Shown piece by piece: positions 1-5,035 of a stretch of DNA of 5,035 nucleotides. The notes beneath the pieces were generated by a model. The model was not told where the DNA came from, made no database searches, and was given only the letters and a program-made list of their open reading frames with translations. The first letter of the stretch is position 1. Each line of letters begins with the position of its first letter. This DNA comes from Nitrososphaerales archaeon TH1177 (GTDB lineage Archaea; Thermoproteota; Nitrososphaeria; Nitrososphaerales; Nitrososphaeraceae). The DNA lies in contig JAATVJ010000113.1 in assembly GCA_014523515.1 (NCBI GenBank), positions 1 through 5,035 of the forward strand, read 5' to 3'. The position numbers and the translations under genes are program-made.

Positions 1-74
1 ATATAAGTATTTAAAAGTCCAAATAGACTTGTAAACTAAAAAAAGATTTAAAAAATTAAATTAATATATAAATA

Positions 75-251
75 TTACTGTTCTTTGATAGCTGATTTTA
101 CTTTATCTGCAAGATCTTGAGGTATTTCTTTAAATCCATGAGCATTATTTGCATGCTCTTTAATCTTTTTCATAATATCTTCTTCTGATTCGGCCGTTGT
201 TGTCCAACTACAATTTACACCAGCGTCAGCGCATCCGAAACTTTTTGTCAT
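75..251 (-). CDS. DUF1059 family small protein
   Basis: This 58-residue protein reads from ATG at 251 to TAA at 77-75. It matches the DUF1059 pattern: an N-terminal F-G-C-A-D-A-G-x-x-C-x-W segment (Cys7, Cys14, Trp16), an acidic stretch E-S-E-E-D at 21-25, then a helix ending in H-A-N-N-A-H (His33, His37) and a polar C-terminal helix. Its length is normal for the family, which is common in archaea and has no established biochemical role. The conserved Cys and His could suggest metal or redox chemistry, but that is inference. There is no signal peptide or membrane segment, so it is probably cytoplasmic. It appears monocistronic: a TATA-like element sits about 26 bases upstream of the ATG and there is no partner gene upstream. 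The reading frame is intact, unlike most host genes in the window. Confidence 0.88.
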   Translation of the reverse strand: MTKSFGCADAGVNCSWTTTAESEEDIMKKIKEHANNAHGFKEIPQDLADKVKSAIKEQ

Positions 252-273
252 TATGAAAATAAATATAATATTC

Positions 274-280
274 TATTTAA
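274..280 (-). promoter_or_regulatory. TATA box of the DUF1059 gene
   Basis: Read on the minus strand this is TTAAATA, preceded by GAATCC in the BRE position. Its centre lies about 26 bases upstream of the ATG at 251. This is the normal archaeal spacing between TATA and transcription start, so the transcript would be leaderless or nearly so. That fits the lack of a purine-rich ribosome binding site. Confidence 0.5.
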
Positions 281-309
281 GGATTCTCTTTGAAATTTAT
301 TTGAATAAT

Positions 310-353
310 ATATTTTATATTATAAAATATTACAAAATTATATTATAAAATAT
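310..353. repeat. AT-only palindrome and 16-bp direct repeat
   Basis: Bases 310-319 and 321-330 form a perfect 10-bp inverted repeat around a single T. The 16-mer TTATATTATAAAATAT at 315-330 recurs exactly at 338-353. The sequence contains only A and T, so chance or slippage is a sufficient explanation. It lies upstream of the DUF1059 promoter in a gene-free stretch. Confidence 0.4.
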
Positions 354-450
354 ATCGCAATAATCCATGAAATTAGAAGCAGATTCTAAATTATATCATT
401 TAATTATAACTCTAGTCCTAAGAAAAGAGTTAACTGTATGGAAGAAGAGG

Positions 451-491
451 CTAGATAATGATAACAGCTAAAGAACTTAATAATTATCTAG
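451..491. repeat. 9-bp inverted repeat with 23-nt loop
   Basis: CTAGATAAT at 451-459 is matched exactly by ATTATCTAG at 483-491. The arms enclose 23 bases. It overlaps the 3' end of a possible gene remnant (367-471). No function can be assigned, and a short AT-rich match of this size could arise by chance. Confidence 0.35.
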
Positions 492-534
492 AACTGTAAG
501 AATGATAATAATACAATATTAGTAAAAAATTGAT

Positions 535-699
535 TTAATGCTGTGTTAAACTATTTTTTCCAGTTGTAATGTTTCTAAATCCAACTTTTTTCCATATACC
601 TAATGAAGTTACTATTATTCCGCTAACAAATCATATTAATAATGTATTTTCAGAACTTTTTATAACATTAAATGCGATAACCAAACCACCAATAGTCAT
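535..699 (-). pseudogene. Small two-helix membrane protein, interrupted by TGA
   Basis: Read from ATG at 699 to TAA at 537-535 this is a 54-residue frame broken by one TGA (633-631, codon 23). Both sides look coding. Before the stop is a hydrophobic segment (M-T-I-G-G-L-V-I-A-F-N-V). After it comes a second hydrophobic segment (F-V-S-G-I-I-V-T-S-L-G-I-W), then a basic turn K-K-V-G-F-R-N and a polar tail. A TGG at the TGA position would put Trp at the membrane edge, so a TGG to TGA mutation is the simplest lesion. An ATTTAAATA element near 732-740 could be its promoter. I do not recognise the family. The gene could instead be a shorter expressed peptide, but the continuity across the stop favours a pseudogene. 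Confidence 0.5.
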
Positions 700-1417
700 A
701 TATGGAAAATATTTCTAATAAGACTTTATGAATTTAAATAAGTTATGTGTATTAATCACTATAAATAGATATTTATCCCAAATGTATTGTAATCAAATTA
801 ACAAAATAAATTATAATATTGCATTGTATGAGCTGTAATCCTTAATTTTTTTAATAACATCTATTTAAGTAAATTCTTATTTTAAAATTCTTTTTGCTAA
901 TTTTATTAATCGTTTCTTTTAACTTAACCTAAATTACTTTAGTTTTTATTATATAATAGAGAATGAAAAATTCAAATGATGAAGATATTATACCATATTA
1001 GTAAAAAGAAAAAATCAAATTATTTATTACAAGAATAGAAAGAAAAAAAGAACAACCAAAAAAAAAACAGCAATAACTTTTATCATCATATTCCTTTAAT
1101 ATTTATAAGTTGATGTTCAAATATTAATAAACAAGATAAAAAAATTATTTAATAATTAGACTAAATTAATTCTAGAAAAGAAAATAAAATTTTTAGTAAC
1201 ATACTAAGTCAATTTTATTTCTATTTGTTATAGAATAACAAAAGAGAACAAATTGTAGAAAACTATAATAATTGATAGGAGAAATTTATTTTAAAACAAG
1301 TCCATGTTTTATCCGGAGAATGTTTATGCATGGTAAAAAATACCCCTTCTCCGGATATTGTAAATAATAACATTTATTCTGGTCATATTATCATCCATAG
1401 TTTTTATAAATAAAAAC
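700..1417. other. Long gene-free AT-rich stretch left of the IS element
   Basis: No gene of credible length is visible on either strand. The longest hint is a 12-codon frame at 963-1001 followed by Lys/Asn-rich sequence in another frame, which is what A-rich DNA gives by chance. The only structured element is the inverted repeat at 1310-1357. The stretch may be the remains of lost genes, since the genes on either side of the IS are also broken. Confidence 0.5.
1310..1357. repeat. Perfect 11-bp GC-containing inverted repeat
   Basis: TATCCGGAGAA at 1310-1320 is exactly complementary to TTCTCCGGATA at 1347-1357, with a 26-nt loop. Inside the loop GGTA (1332-1335) can pair with TACC (1341-1344). 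As an alternative, CATGG (1329-1333) can pair with CCATG at 1302-1306, outside the hairpin, which would give an H-type pseudoknot in RNA. The CCGG-containing arms and the CCCC run at 1343-1346 contrast strongly with the AT-rich surroundings. It ends 60 bp before the IS element and is outside its inverted repeats. It could be a structured RNA, a protein-binding site or a remnant of a small mobile element. Confidence 0.6.
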
Positions 1418-1433
1418 GGCTGTGTTAATTTAA
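1418..1433 (+). repeat. Left terminal inverted repeat of the IS
   Basis: GGCTGTGTTAATTTAA, identical to the reverse complement of the right end over all 16 bases. Confidence 0.9.
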
Positions 1434-1473
1434 CCAAATAGTTTTAGCTGTGAATGTCCTATTCTAACAATAT

Positions 1474-2142
1474 ATGTTATTGAAATTTATCAGAAATAGA
1501 ACAGCCACAGTTATAGTAATGTACTACTCTTTGTATTTGTATTTTCTTGGTTTGAGTCTACGTAATACCTCTAAAGCGTTAGTCATCTTTAGAGATGAAA
1601 AAAGAAGTCATGTTGCTGTATGGAATTGGATTCAGAGGTTTGGTTCTTTACAGATCTATAAACGTAAAAGAGTATCTGCTTTTATAATAGATGAAACTAT
1701 AATTCAGATTGGTAATCAACATTTCTGGTTATGGTTCTGTATAGAACCAATACGTAGTTCTGTACTTGGAATCTACATTTCAGAGGAGAGAAATATGCTT
1801 GTTGCTGAAAAATTCATTAGATCATTAGTTGAAAAATATGGAAAACATACAGTTTACACAGATGGAGGTACATGGTATGATGAAGCATGCAATGTAATTG
1901 GACTCAAGCATTATCTACACTCGCCATTTCAGAAAAGTCTAATGGAACGAGTTAACCAGTATTTGAAAGACAGAATAGAAAGTTTTGATGACTATTATCC
2001 ATGTATACAAAAAGATGAATGCAATCTATTACATGTACATAACTGGATACAATTTTTTGTATCTATGTATAATGATACAACATCTACTAATAATAATTAT
2101 TTCGTTAATCAGTTACAAGAAGAGGTGGTAAATTTGACTTAA
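1474..2142 (+). CDS. IS6-like DDE transposase
   Basis: This 222-residue protein has the IS6 plan. The N-terminal part contains a helix-turn-helix-like region (about 25-55) with S-L-R-N-T-S at 28-33 and V-W-N-W-I-Q at 49-54, comparable to the family's SLRxV...IxRWV signature. The RNase H-like catalytic core follows. The likely DDE triad is Asp73 (I-I-D-E-T), Asp130 (Y-T-D-G-G-T-W) and Glu158 (L-M-E-R-V-N-Q), followed by the K/R-rich Y-L-K-D-R-I-E-S-F-D-D-Y-Y-P-C segment (163-177). Only 27 residues separate Asp130 and Glu158, against about 34 in classical bacterial IS6 proteins. ATG at 1474 is the first possible start, because an in-frame TAA lies at 1465-1467. The stop codon lies inside the right inverted repeat. 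It catalyses transposition of the element. Length and motifs suggest it is functional. Confidence 0.88.
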   Translation: MLLKFIRNRTATVIVMYYSLYLYFLGLSLRNTSKALVIFRDEKRSHVAVWNWIQRFGSLQIYKRKRVSAFIIDETIIQIGNQHFWLWFCIEPIRSSVLGIYISEERNMLVAEKFIRSLVEKYGKHTVYTDGGTWYDEACNVIGLKHYLHSPFQKSLMERVNQYLKDRIESFDDYYPCIQKDECNLLHVHNWIQFFVSMYNDTTSTNNNYFVNQLQEEVVNLT

Positions 2143-2154
2143 ATTAACACAGCC
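2139..2154 (-). repeat. Right terminal inverted repeat of the IS
   Basis: TTAAATTAACACAGCC, the exact reverse complement of the left end. The transposase stop codon TAA (2140-2142) is part of this repeat, so the end of the gene and the end of the element are constrained together. Confidence 0.9.
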
Positions 2155-2199
2155 CATAATTTGCATAAATTAATTCTAAATACAGTTGATATTTGTTAC

Positions 2200-2218
2200 T
2201 TCTAGTGTTGTACTAGAA
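2200..2218. repeat. Short perfect hairpin
   Basis: TTCTAGT (2200-2206) and ACTAGAA (2212-2218) form a perfect 7-bp stem with a 5-nt loop, 45 bp right of the IS end. It sits beyond the 3' end of the minus-strand pseudogene that ends at 2310. It might stabilise or end a transcript, but there is no direct support. Confidence 0.35.
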
Positions 2219-2309
2219 AAATATCCTATTTTCCTAGTAAAGCAAAGAAATAACTGATATAAATATAATATTAACAGATGATTGATTGAGGAACTATTGA
2301 AAATAATTT

Positions 2310-2831
2310 TTAATATGTAGAATTGTCTATTAAATCACCCTTTACGATATAAGTATTTTTTATTTCATCATAAATTCCAATAGAATCATAAGACCATGAT
2401 TTAGAATCAGAATTTTTTATCATGCGGTTTGTTCCATTATTACAAAAATAGATTTTTTGTCATTTATCCTCAATAACATCATAAATTAAACATGAATTCA
2501 TACTTACCCTGAATTTTTCAAGGTATTTTTTTTGTAGGAACTACATTTGCATCTGTACTATTATAATTTAAATTAAAATTAATAGTGTGAGCAATAGTCA
2601 TATTGTTAGGTTTGAGAGGATTAAATGAACTATCAGTAAACTCTAGTTCACATTTACTAATTGCACATATTTCTTGAAAATTTTCACCATCTATTTCCAA
2701 CTTTGAAATTACAGGATCTTTATTTACATTTATTAATTCAAGGACAAAGTCTGAATCACCAAAAACAGAATTTATTGATATTGTAAAAAAATTCCTAAAA
2801 CTAGAATTTCAGTATATATCTTAATTTTCAT
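2310..2831 (-). pseudogene. Secreted protein, disrupted by two frameshifts and a TGA
   Basis: Starting at ATG 2831, the frame opens with a signal peptide: M-K-I-K-I-Y, a hydrophobic core, then S-V-F-G before Asp-Ser-Asp (probable cleavage after residue 25). It reads cleanly only if three lesions are repaired. One base is missing from the T-run at 2785-2791 (7 in place of 8). One extra base lies in the A-run at 2526-2533 (8 in place of 7). A TGA at 2462-2460 lies where Trp would fit (E-D-K-[W]-Q-K-I-Y-F-C). Restored, it is about 173 residues and ends at TAA 2312-2310. The mature part is polar and Asn-rich with four Cys (E-I-C-A-I-S-K-C, N-S-C-L and Y-F-C-N), which could form disulfides. I do not recognise the family; an exported or surface protein is likely. 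As it stands it cannot yield the full protein unless the lesions are sequencing errors. Confidence 0.7.
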
Positions 2832-2852
2832 TGAGAAAAATTTTAATGTAAA

Positions 2853-2861
2853 TTTAATAAA
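2853..2861 (-). promoter_or_regulatory. TATA box of the secreted-protein pseudogene
   Basis: On the minus strand this is TTTATTAAA, centred about 26 bases upstream of the ATG at 2831. That is the spacing expected of an archaeal promoter making a leaderless transcript. Its survival supports the chosen start of the broken gene. Confidence 0.45.
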
Positions 2862-2945
2862 GTTATTCCTTCAAAATCAATATTAAAAAGTTTTTGTTTT
2901 AATGATTATATTTTCAAAATGTAACTAATGAATTTTGTATTTGCA

Positions 2946-2953
2946 TATAAAAA
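2946..2953 (+). promoter_or_regulatory. Candidate TATA box of the metal transporter gene
   Basis: TATAAAAA, centred about 47 bases before the TTG start at 2996, would place transcription start near 2975 with a leader of about 20 nt. A second element, GATATATTTA at 2972-2981, is closer and would put the start at or just past the TTG. The sequence alone does not decide between them. Confidence 0.35.
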
Positions 2954-2995
2954 TGATTAAAATAGAGTTATGATATATTTAGTATTCATAATTAA

Positions 2996-3706
2996 TTGCA
3001 AGAAATAGCACCTATTTTATCTGGTATAATCATTTTTGGCTTATTACATGGAATAAACCCATCGCATGGATGGACAATAGCAGTTTTATATGCACTTCAA
3101 AGCAAAAGACCGCTACTAAGTAGCATTTTAAGTTCCAGTATACTTGCTATGGCGCATTTCCTTTCTTCACTAGTTGTAGTTTTAGCATTTATATTATTTA
3201 GCACCTACATCTATATATCTCAGAATTACCTCAACTTCGCTGCAGCAATTGCACTTGGAATATTGGCTTTTATGTTCTGGAGGGAAAAACCTGATGATTT
3301 AGTAAAGAGTCAACATGGTCATTTGCATCAATTTTCAAAAGAGGTTAAGCATGATCATAATCATTGGCATAAACATGAAGGATTTCATAGACATCTTCAT
3401 ACACATCAAATAAGAATATTACCATCTCTCTCAGCATTAGCAATTTCTGCTTTAGTATTAGGATTTGCACATGAAGAAGAATTTATAATACTTTCCTTAG
3501 CGGCAGGAGGAGTAAATCCATTATTGTTAATGATTGTTTATGCTCTATCGGTATCTGTTGCTTTAATAAGTGTCACAATTTTATCAGTTAAAGTAATCAC
3601 TACTACTATACAAGATAAAATAATTCATTATACTAAATATCTTCCAAAAATAAGTGCAATAATATTGGCTATTATGGCTATCACATTTGGATTAGGTTTA
3701 GTTTAA
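2996..3706 (+). CDS. NicO/UreH-like nickel/cobalt-type membrane transporter with His-rich loop
   Basis: This 236-residue integral membrane protein has about six hydrophobic segments (roughly 6-25, 41-70, 76-94, 144-164, 166-198, 216-236). Near the N-terminus is H-G-I-N-P-S-H-G-W (His18, His24), the kind of His/Asp-Pro-x-H-G motif seen in NicO, UreH and RcnA-type transporters, followed by A-H-F-L-S-S (His54). A cytosolic or external loop at 107-137 holds 12 His, as in RcnA-like nickel/cobalt exporters. The second conserved part is G-F-A-H-E-E-E-F (156-163) in a membrane helix. Transport of Ni2+ or Co2+ is likely; direction and metal cannot be decided from sequence. The start is TTG at 2996: an in-frame TAA lies directly before it and no ATG occurs before the first motif. 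The gene is intact although both neighbours are broken, which suggests it is under selection. Confidence 0.72.
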   Translation: MQEIAPILSGIIIFGLLHGINPSHGWTIAVLYALQSKRPLLSSILSSSILAMAHFLSSLVVVLAFILFSTYIYISQNYLNFAAAIALGILAFMFWREKPDDLVKSQHGHLHQFSKEVKHDHNHWHKHEGFHRHLHTHQIRILPSLSALAISALVLGFAHEEEFIILSLAAGGVNPLLLMIVYALSVSVALISVTILSVKVITTTIQDKIIHYTKYLPKISAIILAIMAITFGLGLV

Positions 3707-3746
3707 TAAAATTAATATTTAATTTAATTTAAAGGATTATAATAAA

Positions 3747-3771
3747 TTTTTTTAAAAATGAAAAACTTTTT
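3747..3771 (+). terminator. T-tract terminator after the transporter
   Basis: A 7-T run (3747-3753) and a 5-T run (3767-3771) lie 40-65 bases past the transporter stop codon. T-tracts without a hairpin are typical of archaeal termination. In DNA this AT-rich such runs are common, so the call is tentative. Confidence 0.4.
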
Positions 3772-3892
3772 CTAAAATTAATTAATTCATTAAGCATAAA
3801 CCCATAAATAAAATTATGTATAACAATTTAAGTTATTTTTAAATAGATAATAGAAATCTTTATTTGTATAGATTGGAATATAATAAAAAAGA

Positions 3893-4646
3893 GTGGCACA
3901 AAATATTGTATGTTCAGAATGTAAATGCTCTATTAATAATTGTAATAATAATAATGAATTTTTAAATAACAATATAAAATGTAAAAATTGCATCAAAGAG
4001 ATTTGCTGTTGTATTAGAATTCATACTAACACATTGAAAAAAAATCTTTATCTTTATCTCCAAATTTATCTCTAAAATCAAAGAATAAATTATTTTTTAA
4101 CATTACAAAAAATCTATTGCCTGCTGCCATTAGAATAGAAATTCTTTGCATAATGGCTGCAGAAATAGGAGAGAATATCGAATTATATACATTTGGTTTC
4201 AATTTAATAGGCTTAAATTAGCATATATTATAGGATATGCTCTTGCTGGTTTTACCACTTTTATGACTATTTTAGGGCGATATACTGAAACTGGGTTAAA
4301 AATCGAAAGTTGTTGTTCAGTACTAGAGCGGCAATCAAATAAAGGATTTTTATCAAATATGCTCCTAACATTTGGATATTTCATAAAAGGCATAAAGAAA
4401 ATATCATATCTAAAAAAAGAACCAAACTTAAAGTATATACTAAAAACAAGTCTGGTTATTTTAATTACTGCAGAAAGTGCTTGTATACTAACTGCTGAAA
4501 CTATTGGAATAATATTCTATAATTATTCTATTTTGCTGGGAATTCCACTAGCATTGTTGATAGGAGCATTAACAATAGTATTCATTGAAGTACATAAAAA
4601 AATAAAAGTCAAATCACAATCTTGTAATAGTTGTGATTGCAAATGA
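3893..4646 (+). pseudogene. Cys-rich multi-pass membrane protein, split by two single-base deletions
   Basis: This is best read as one gene. A GTG start at 3893 opens a Cys-rich tail: C-S-E-C-K-C at 7-12, Cys17, C-K-N-C at 30-33 and C-C-C at 38-40. The frame shifts at the 8-A run 4037-4044 and continues as S-L-S-L-S-P-N and a helix with I-L-C-I-M-A-A-E-I-G. A stop TAG at 4219-4221 follows because one T is lost in TTAAATTA (4213-4220). The next frame continues with L-A-Y-I-I-G-Y-A-L-A-G-F and further helices to TGA at 4644-4646. Adding the two bases gives exactly 252 codons. There are about four to five membrane segments, and the C-terminus repeats the motif as C-N-S-C-D-C. The ATG at 4146 belongs to a shadow frame and is not the start. 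TATA-like TATTTGTATA (3861-3870) gives leaderless spacing to the GTG. I do not recognise the family; a metal-related role is inferred from the Cys motifs and the adjacent transporter. Confidence 0.68.
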
Positions 4647-4666
4647 TGATTATAGAAGATTAATTG

Positions 4667-4694
4667 TTTTTATAACTTTATATTATAATTTTTT
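4667..4694 (+). terminator. T-rich end region after the Cys-rich gene
   Basis: A 5-T run (4667-4671) and a 6-T run (4689-4694) follow the plus-strand stop in the 130-bp gap between two convergent genes. A facing tract for the minus-strand gene is the A5 run at 4755-4759. No stable hairpin is visible. Confidence 0.3.
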
Positions 4695-4776
4695 AGTTTC
4701 AAATTTATTATAGTTTTAAAATTTTTTTGAGAATGTCATACATAATAAGACTATAAAAAGTTCTTTAAAGTATATT

Positions 4777-5035
4777 TTAATTCGTTTTAGTTTCATGCAT
4801 AACTATAATAACGAAAATTCCAGAACAGAAGGCTATCCATCCCGTTATTTGAATTGCTATATTTATACTAAAGAAATCTGCAATAAAGCCTATGCCTAAA
4901 GCACCTATTACAAATCCTAAATCTCTCCAGAATCTATAAACTCCTAATGATGTTGCTCTCCATTGTGGATGAGCAATATCACTAATAGCAGCAAGTAAAA
5001 CAGGATACACAAATGCAGTTCCTATACCCAAGAGA
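4777..5035 (-). CDS. MFS transporter, C-terminal part, cut by window edge
   Basis: About 86 C-terminal residues of a major facilitator superfamily protein are visible; the rest lies beyond the right edge. Visible features are a helix with G-T-A-F-V-Y-P-V-L-L-A-A-I-S-D, then the loop H-P-Q-W-R-A-T-S-L-G-V-Y-R-F-W-R-D typical of the cytosolic loop between late helices of drug/sugar-type MFS proteins, then two more hydrophobic helices and a short charged tail H-E-T-K-T-N. The TTG at 5031 is an internal Leu codon and not a start, since the frame stays open to the edge. The substrate cannot be told from this end. The gene converges on the Cys-rich gene and is not part of its operon. The visible portion is intact. 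Confidence 0.85.
   Translation of the reverse strand, partial: LLGIGTAFVYPVLLAAISDIAHPQWRATSLGVYRFWRDLGFVIGALGIGFIADFFSINIAIQITGWIAFCSGIFVIIVMHETKTN

Larger units (their letters stand above)
252..534. other. Gene-free AT-rich stretch
   Basis: Beyond the DUF1059 promoter and the AT repeat, I see no convincing gene here. A 34-codon open frame at 367-471 (plus strand) is slightly richer in charged codons than its surroundings and may be a gene remnant, but I cannot assign it. An imperfectly explained 9-bp inverted repeat overlaps its 3' end (451-491). Confidence 0.5.
1418..2154 (+). mobile_element. IS6-like insertion sequence, complete, 737 bp
   Basis: The element is bounded by perfect 16-bp terminal inverted repeats (1418-1433 and 2139-2154) and carries one transposase gene filling most of its length. 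The tips begin GGCTGTGTTA, close in form to the GGnnnTGTT tips of IS6-family elements such as IS26 and IS431, and the transposase agrees with that family. IS6 elements normally create 8-bp target duplications. Here the flanking 8-mers (ATAAAAAC on the left, CATAATTT on the right) do not match, so the element may have rearranged adjacent DNA after insertion. It appears intact and possibly still active. Confidence 0.88.

Noticed and set aside
367..471. 34-codon plus-strand frame starting with ATG, with a basic segment R-K-E-L-T-V-W-K-K-R
   Set aside because: Too short, no recognisable family, no clear promoter. It may be a remnant of a lost gene, but composition alone does not support a call.
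963..1001. 12-codon ATG frame followed by Lys/Asn-rich sequence in another frame
   Set aside because: A-rich DNA gives such Lys/Asn strings by chance; there is no hydrophobic or motif structure.
631..2462. Reassignment of TGA to Trp as the reason for in-frame TGA codons
   Set aside because: TGG is used normally for Trp in the intact genes, the Cys-rich gene ends with tandem TGA TGA after its terminal motif, and the affected secreted-protein gene also has frameshifts. Ordinary decay explains it.
3814..3996. Minus-strand 60-codon frame rich in Leu and Phe
   Set aside because: It overlaps the promoter and Cys-rich start of the plus-strand gene; its composition is the mirror of A/T-rich DNA.
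4037..4044. Programmed -1 ribosomal frameshifting on the 8-A run
   Set aside because: A second unrelated frameshift is needed 170 bases later, and no stimulatory structure is visible. Two accidental deletions are simpler.
4146..4204. ATG at 4146 as the start of a separate membrane protein
   Set aside because: The overlapping frame encodes a better membrane segment here (A-A-I-R-I-E-I-L-C-I-M-A-A-E-I-G), continuous with the downstream helices after one restored base.
4199..4393. Minus-strand 64-codon frame
   Set aside because: Antisense shadow of the well-supported membrane helices encoded on the plus strand.
1..5035. tRNA, rRNA, CRISPR array or replication origin
   Set aside because: No GTTCRA-type T-arm with paired GC stems, no regularly spaced repeats, and no cluster of repeated origin boxes was found on either strand.

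Overview
The window is very AT-rich DNA, most probably from an ammonia-oxidising archaeon (Thaumarchaeota/Nitrososphaerota) or a close relative. No marker gene proves this. The inference rests on archaeal-style TATA elements 25-27 bases upstream of start codons, leaderless-looking genes without clear ribosome binding sites, a TTG start, T-tract gene ends instead of GC-rich terminator hairpins, an IS6-like transposase of a type I associate with archaea, and a small DUF1059 protein.

Layout, left to right. An intact DUF1059 gene lies on the minus strand (75-251). Bases 252-1417 hold no intact gene: there is a degraded two-helix membrane protein gene (535-699, minus), some AT-rich repeats, and one striking GC-containing inverted repeat (1310-1357). 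A complete 737-bp IS6-like element with perfect 16-bp ends occupies 1418-2154. After it comes a secreted-protein gene on the minus strand broken by two frameshifts and a nonsense codon (2310-2831). An intact NicO/UreH-like metal (Ni/Co) transporter with a His-rich loop follows on the plus strand (2996-3706). Then comes a cysteine-rich membrane protein that looks like separate ORFs but is best read as one gene with two single-base deletions (3893-4646). The window ends inside the C-terminal part of an MFS transporter on the minus strand (4777 to the edge).

Two things stand out. First, three of the host genes appear broken and the lesions fall largely in A/T homopolymers, so this is either a decaying region next to an insertion sequence or an assembly with uncorrected indels. 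Second, the transporter and the reconstructed Cys-rich membrane protein lie 186 bp apart on the same strand, and both carry metal-binding-type residues (12 His in one loop; CxxCxC motifs at both ends of the other). They are a candidate metal-handling pair; this is inference from composition and position. I found no CRISPR array, tRNA or rRNA.
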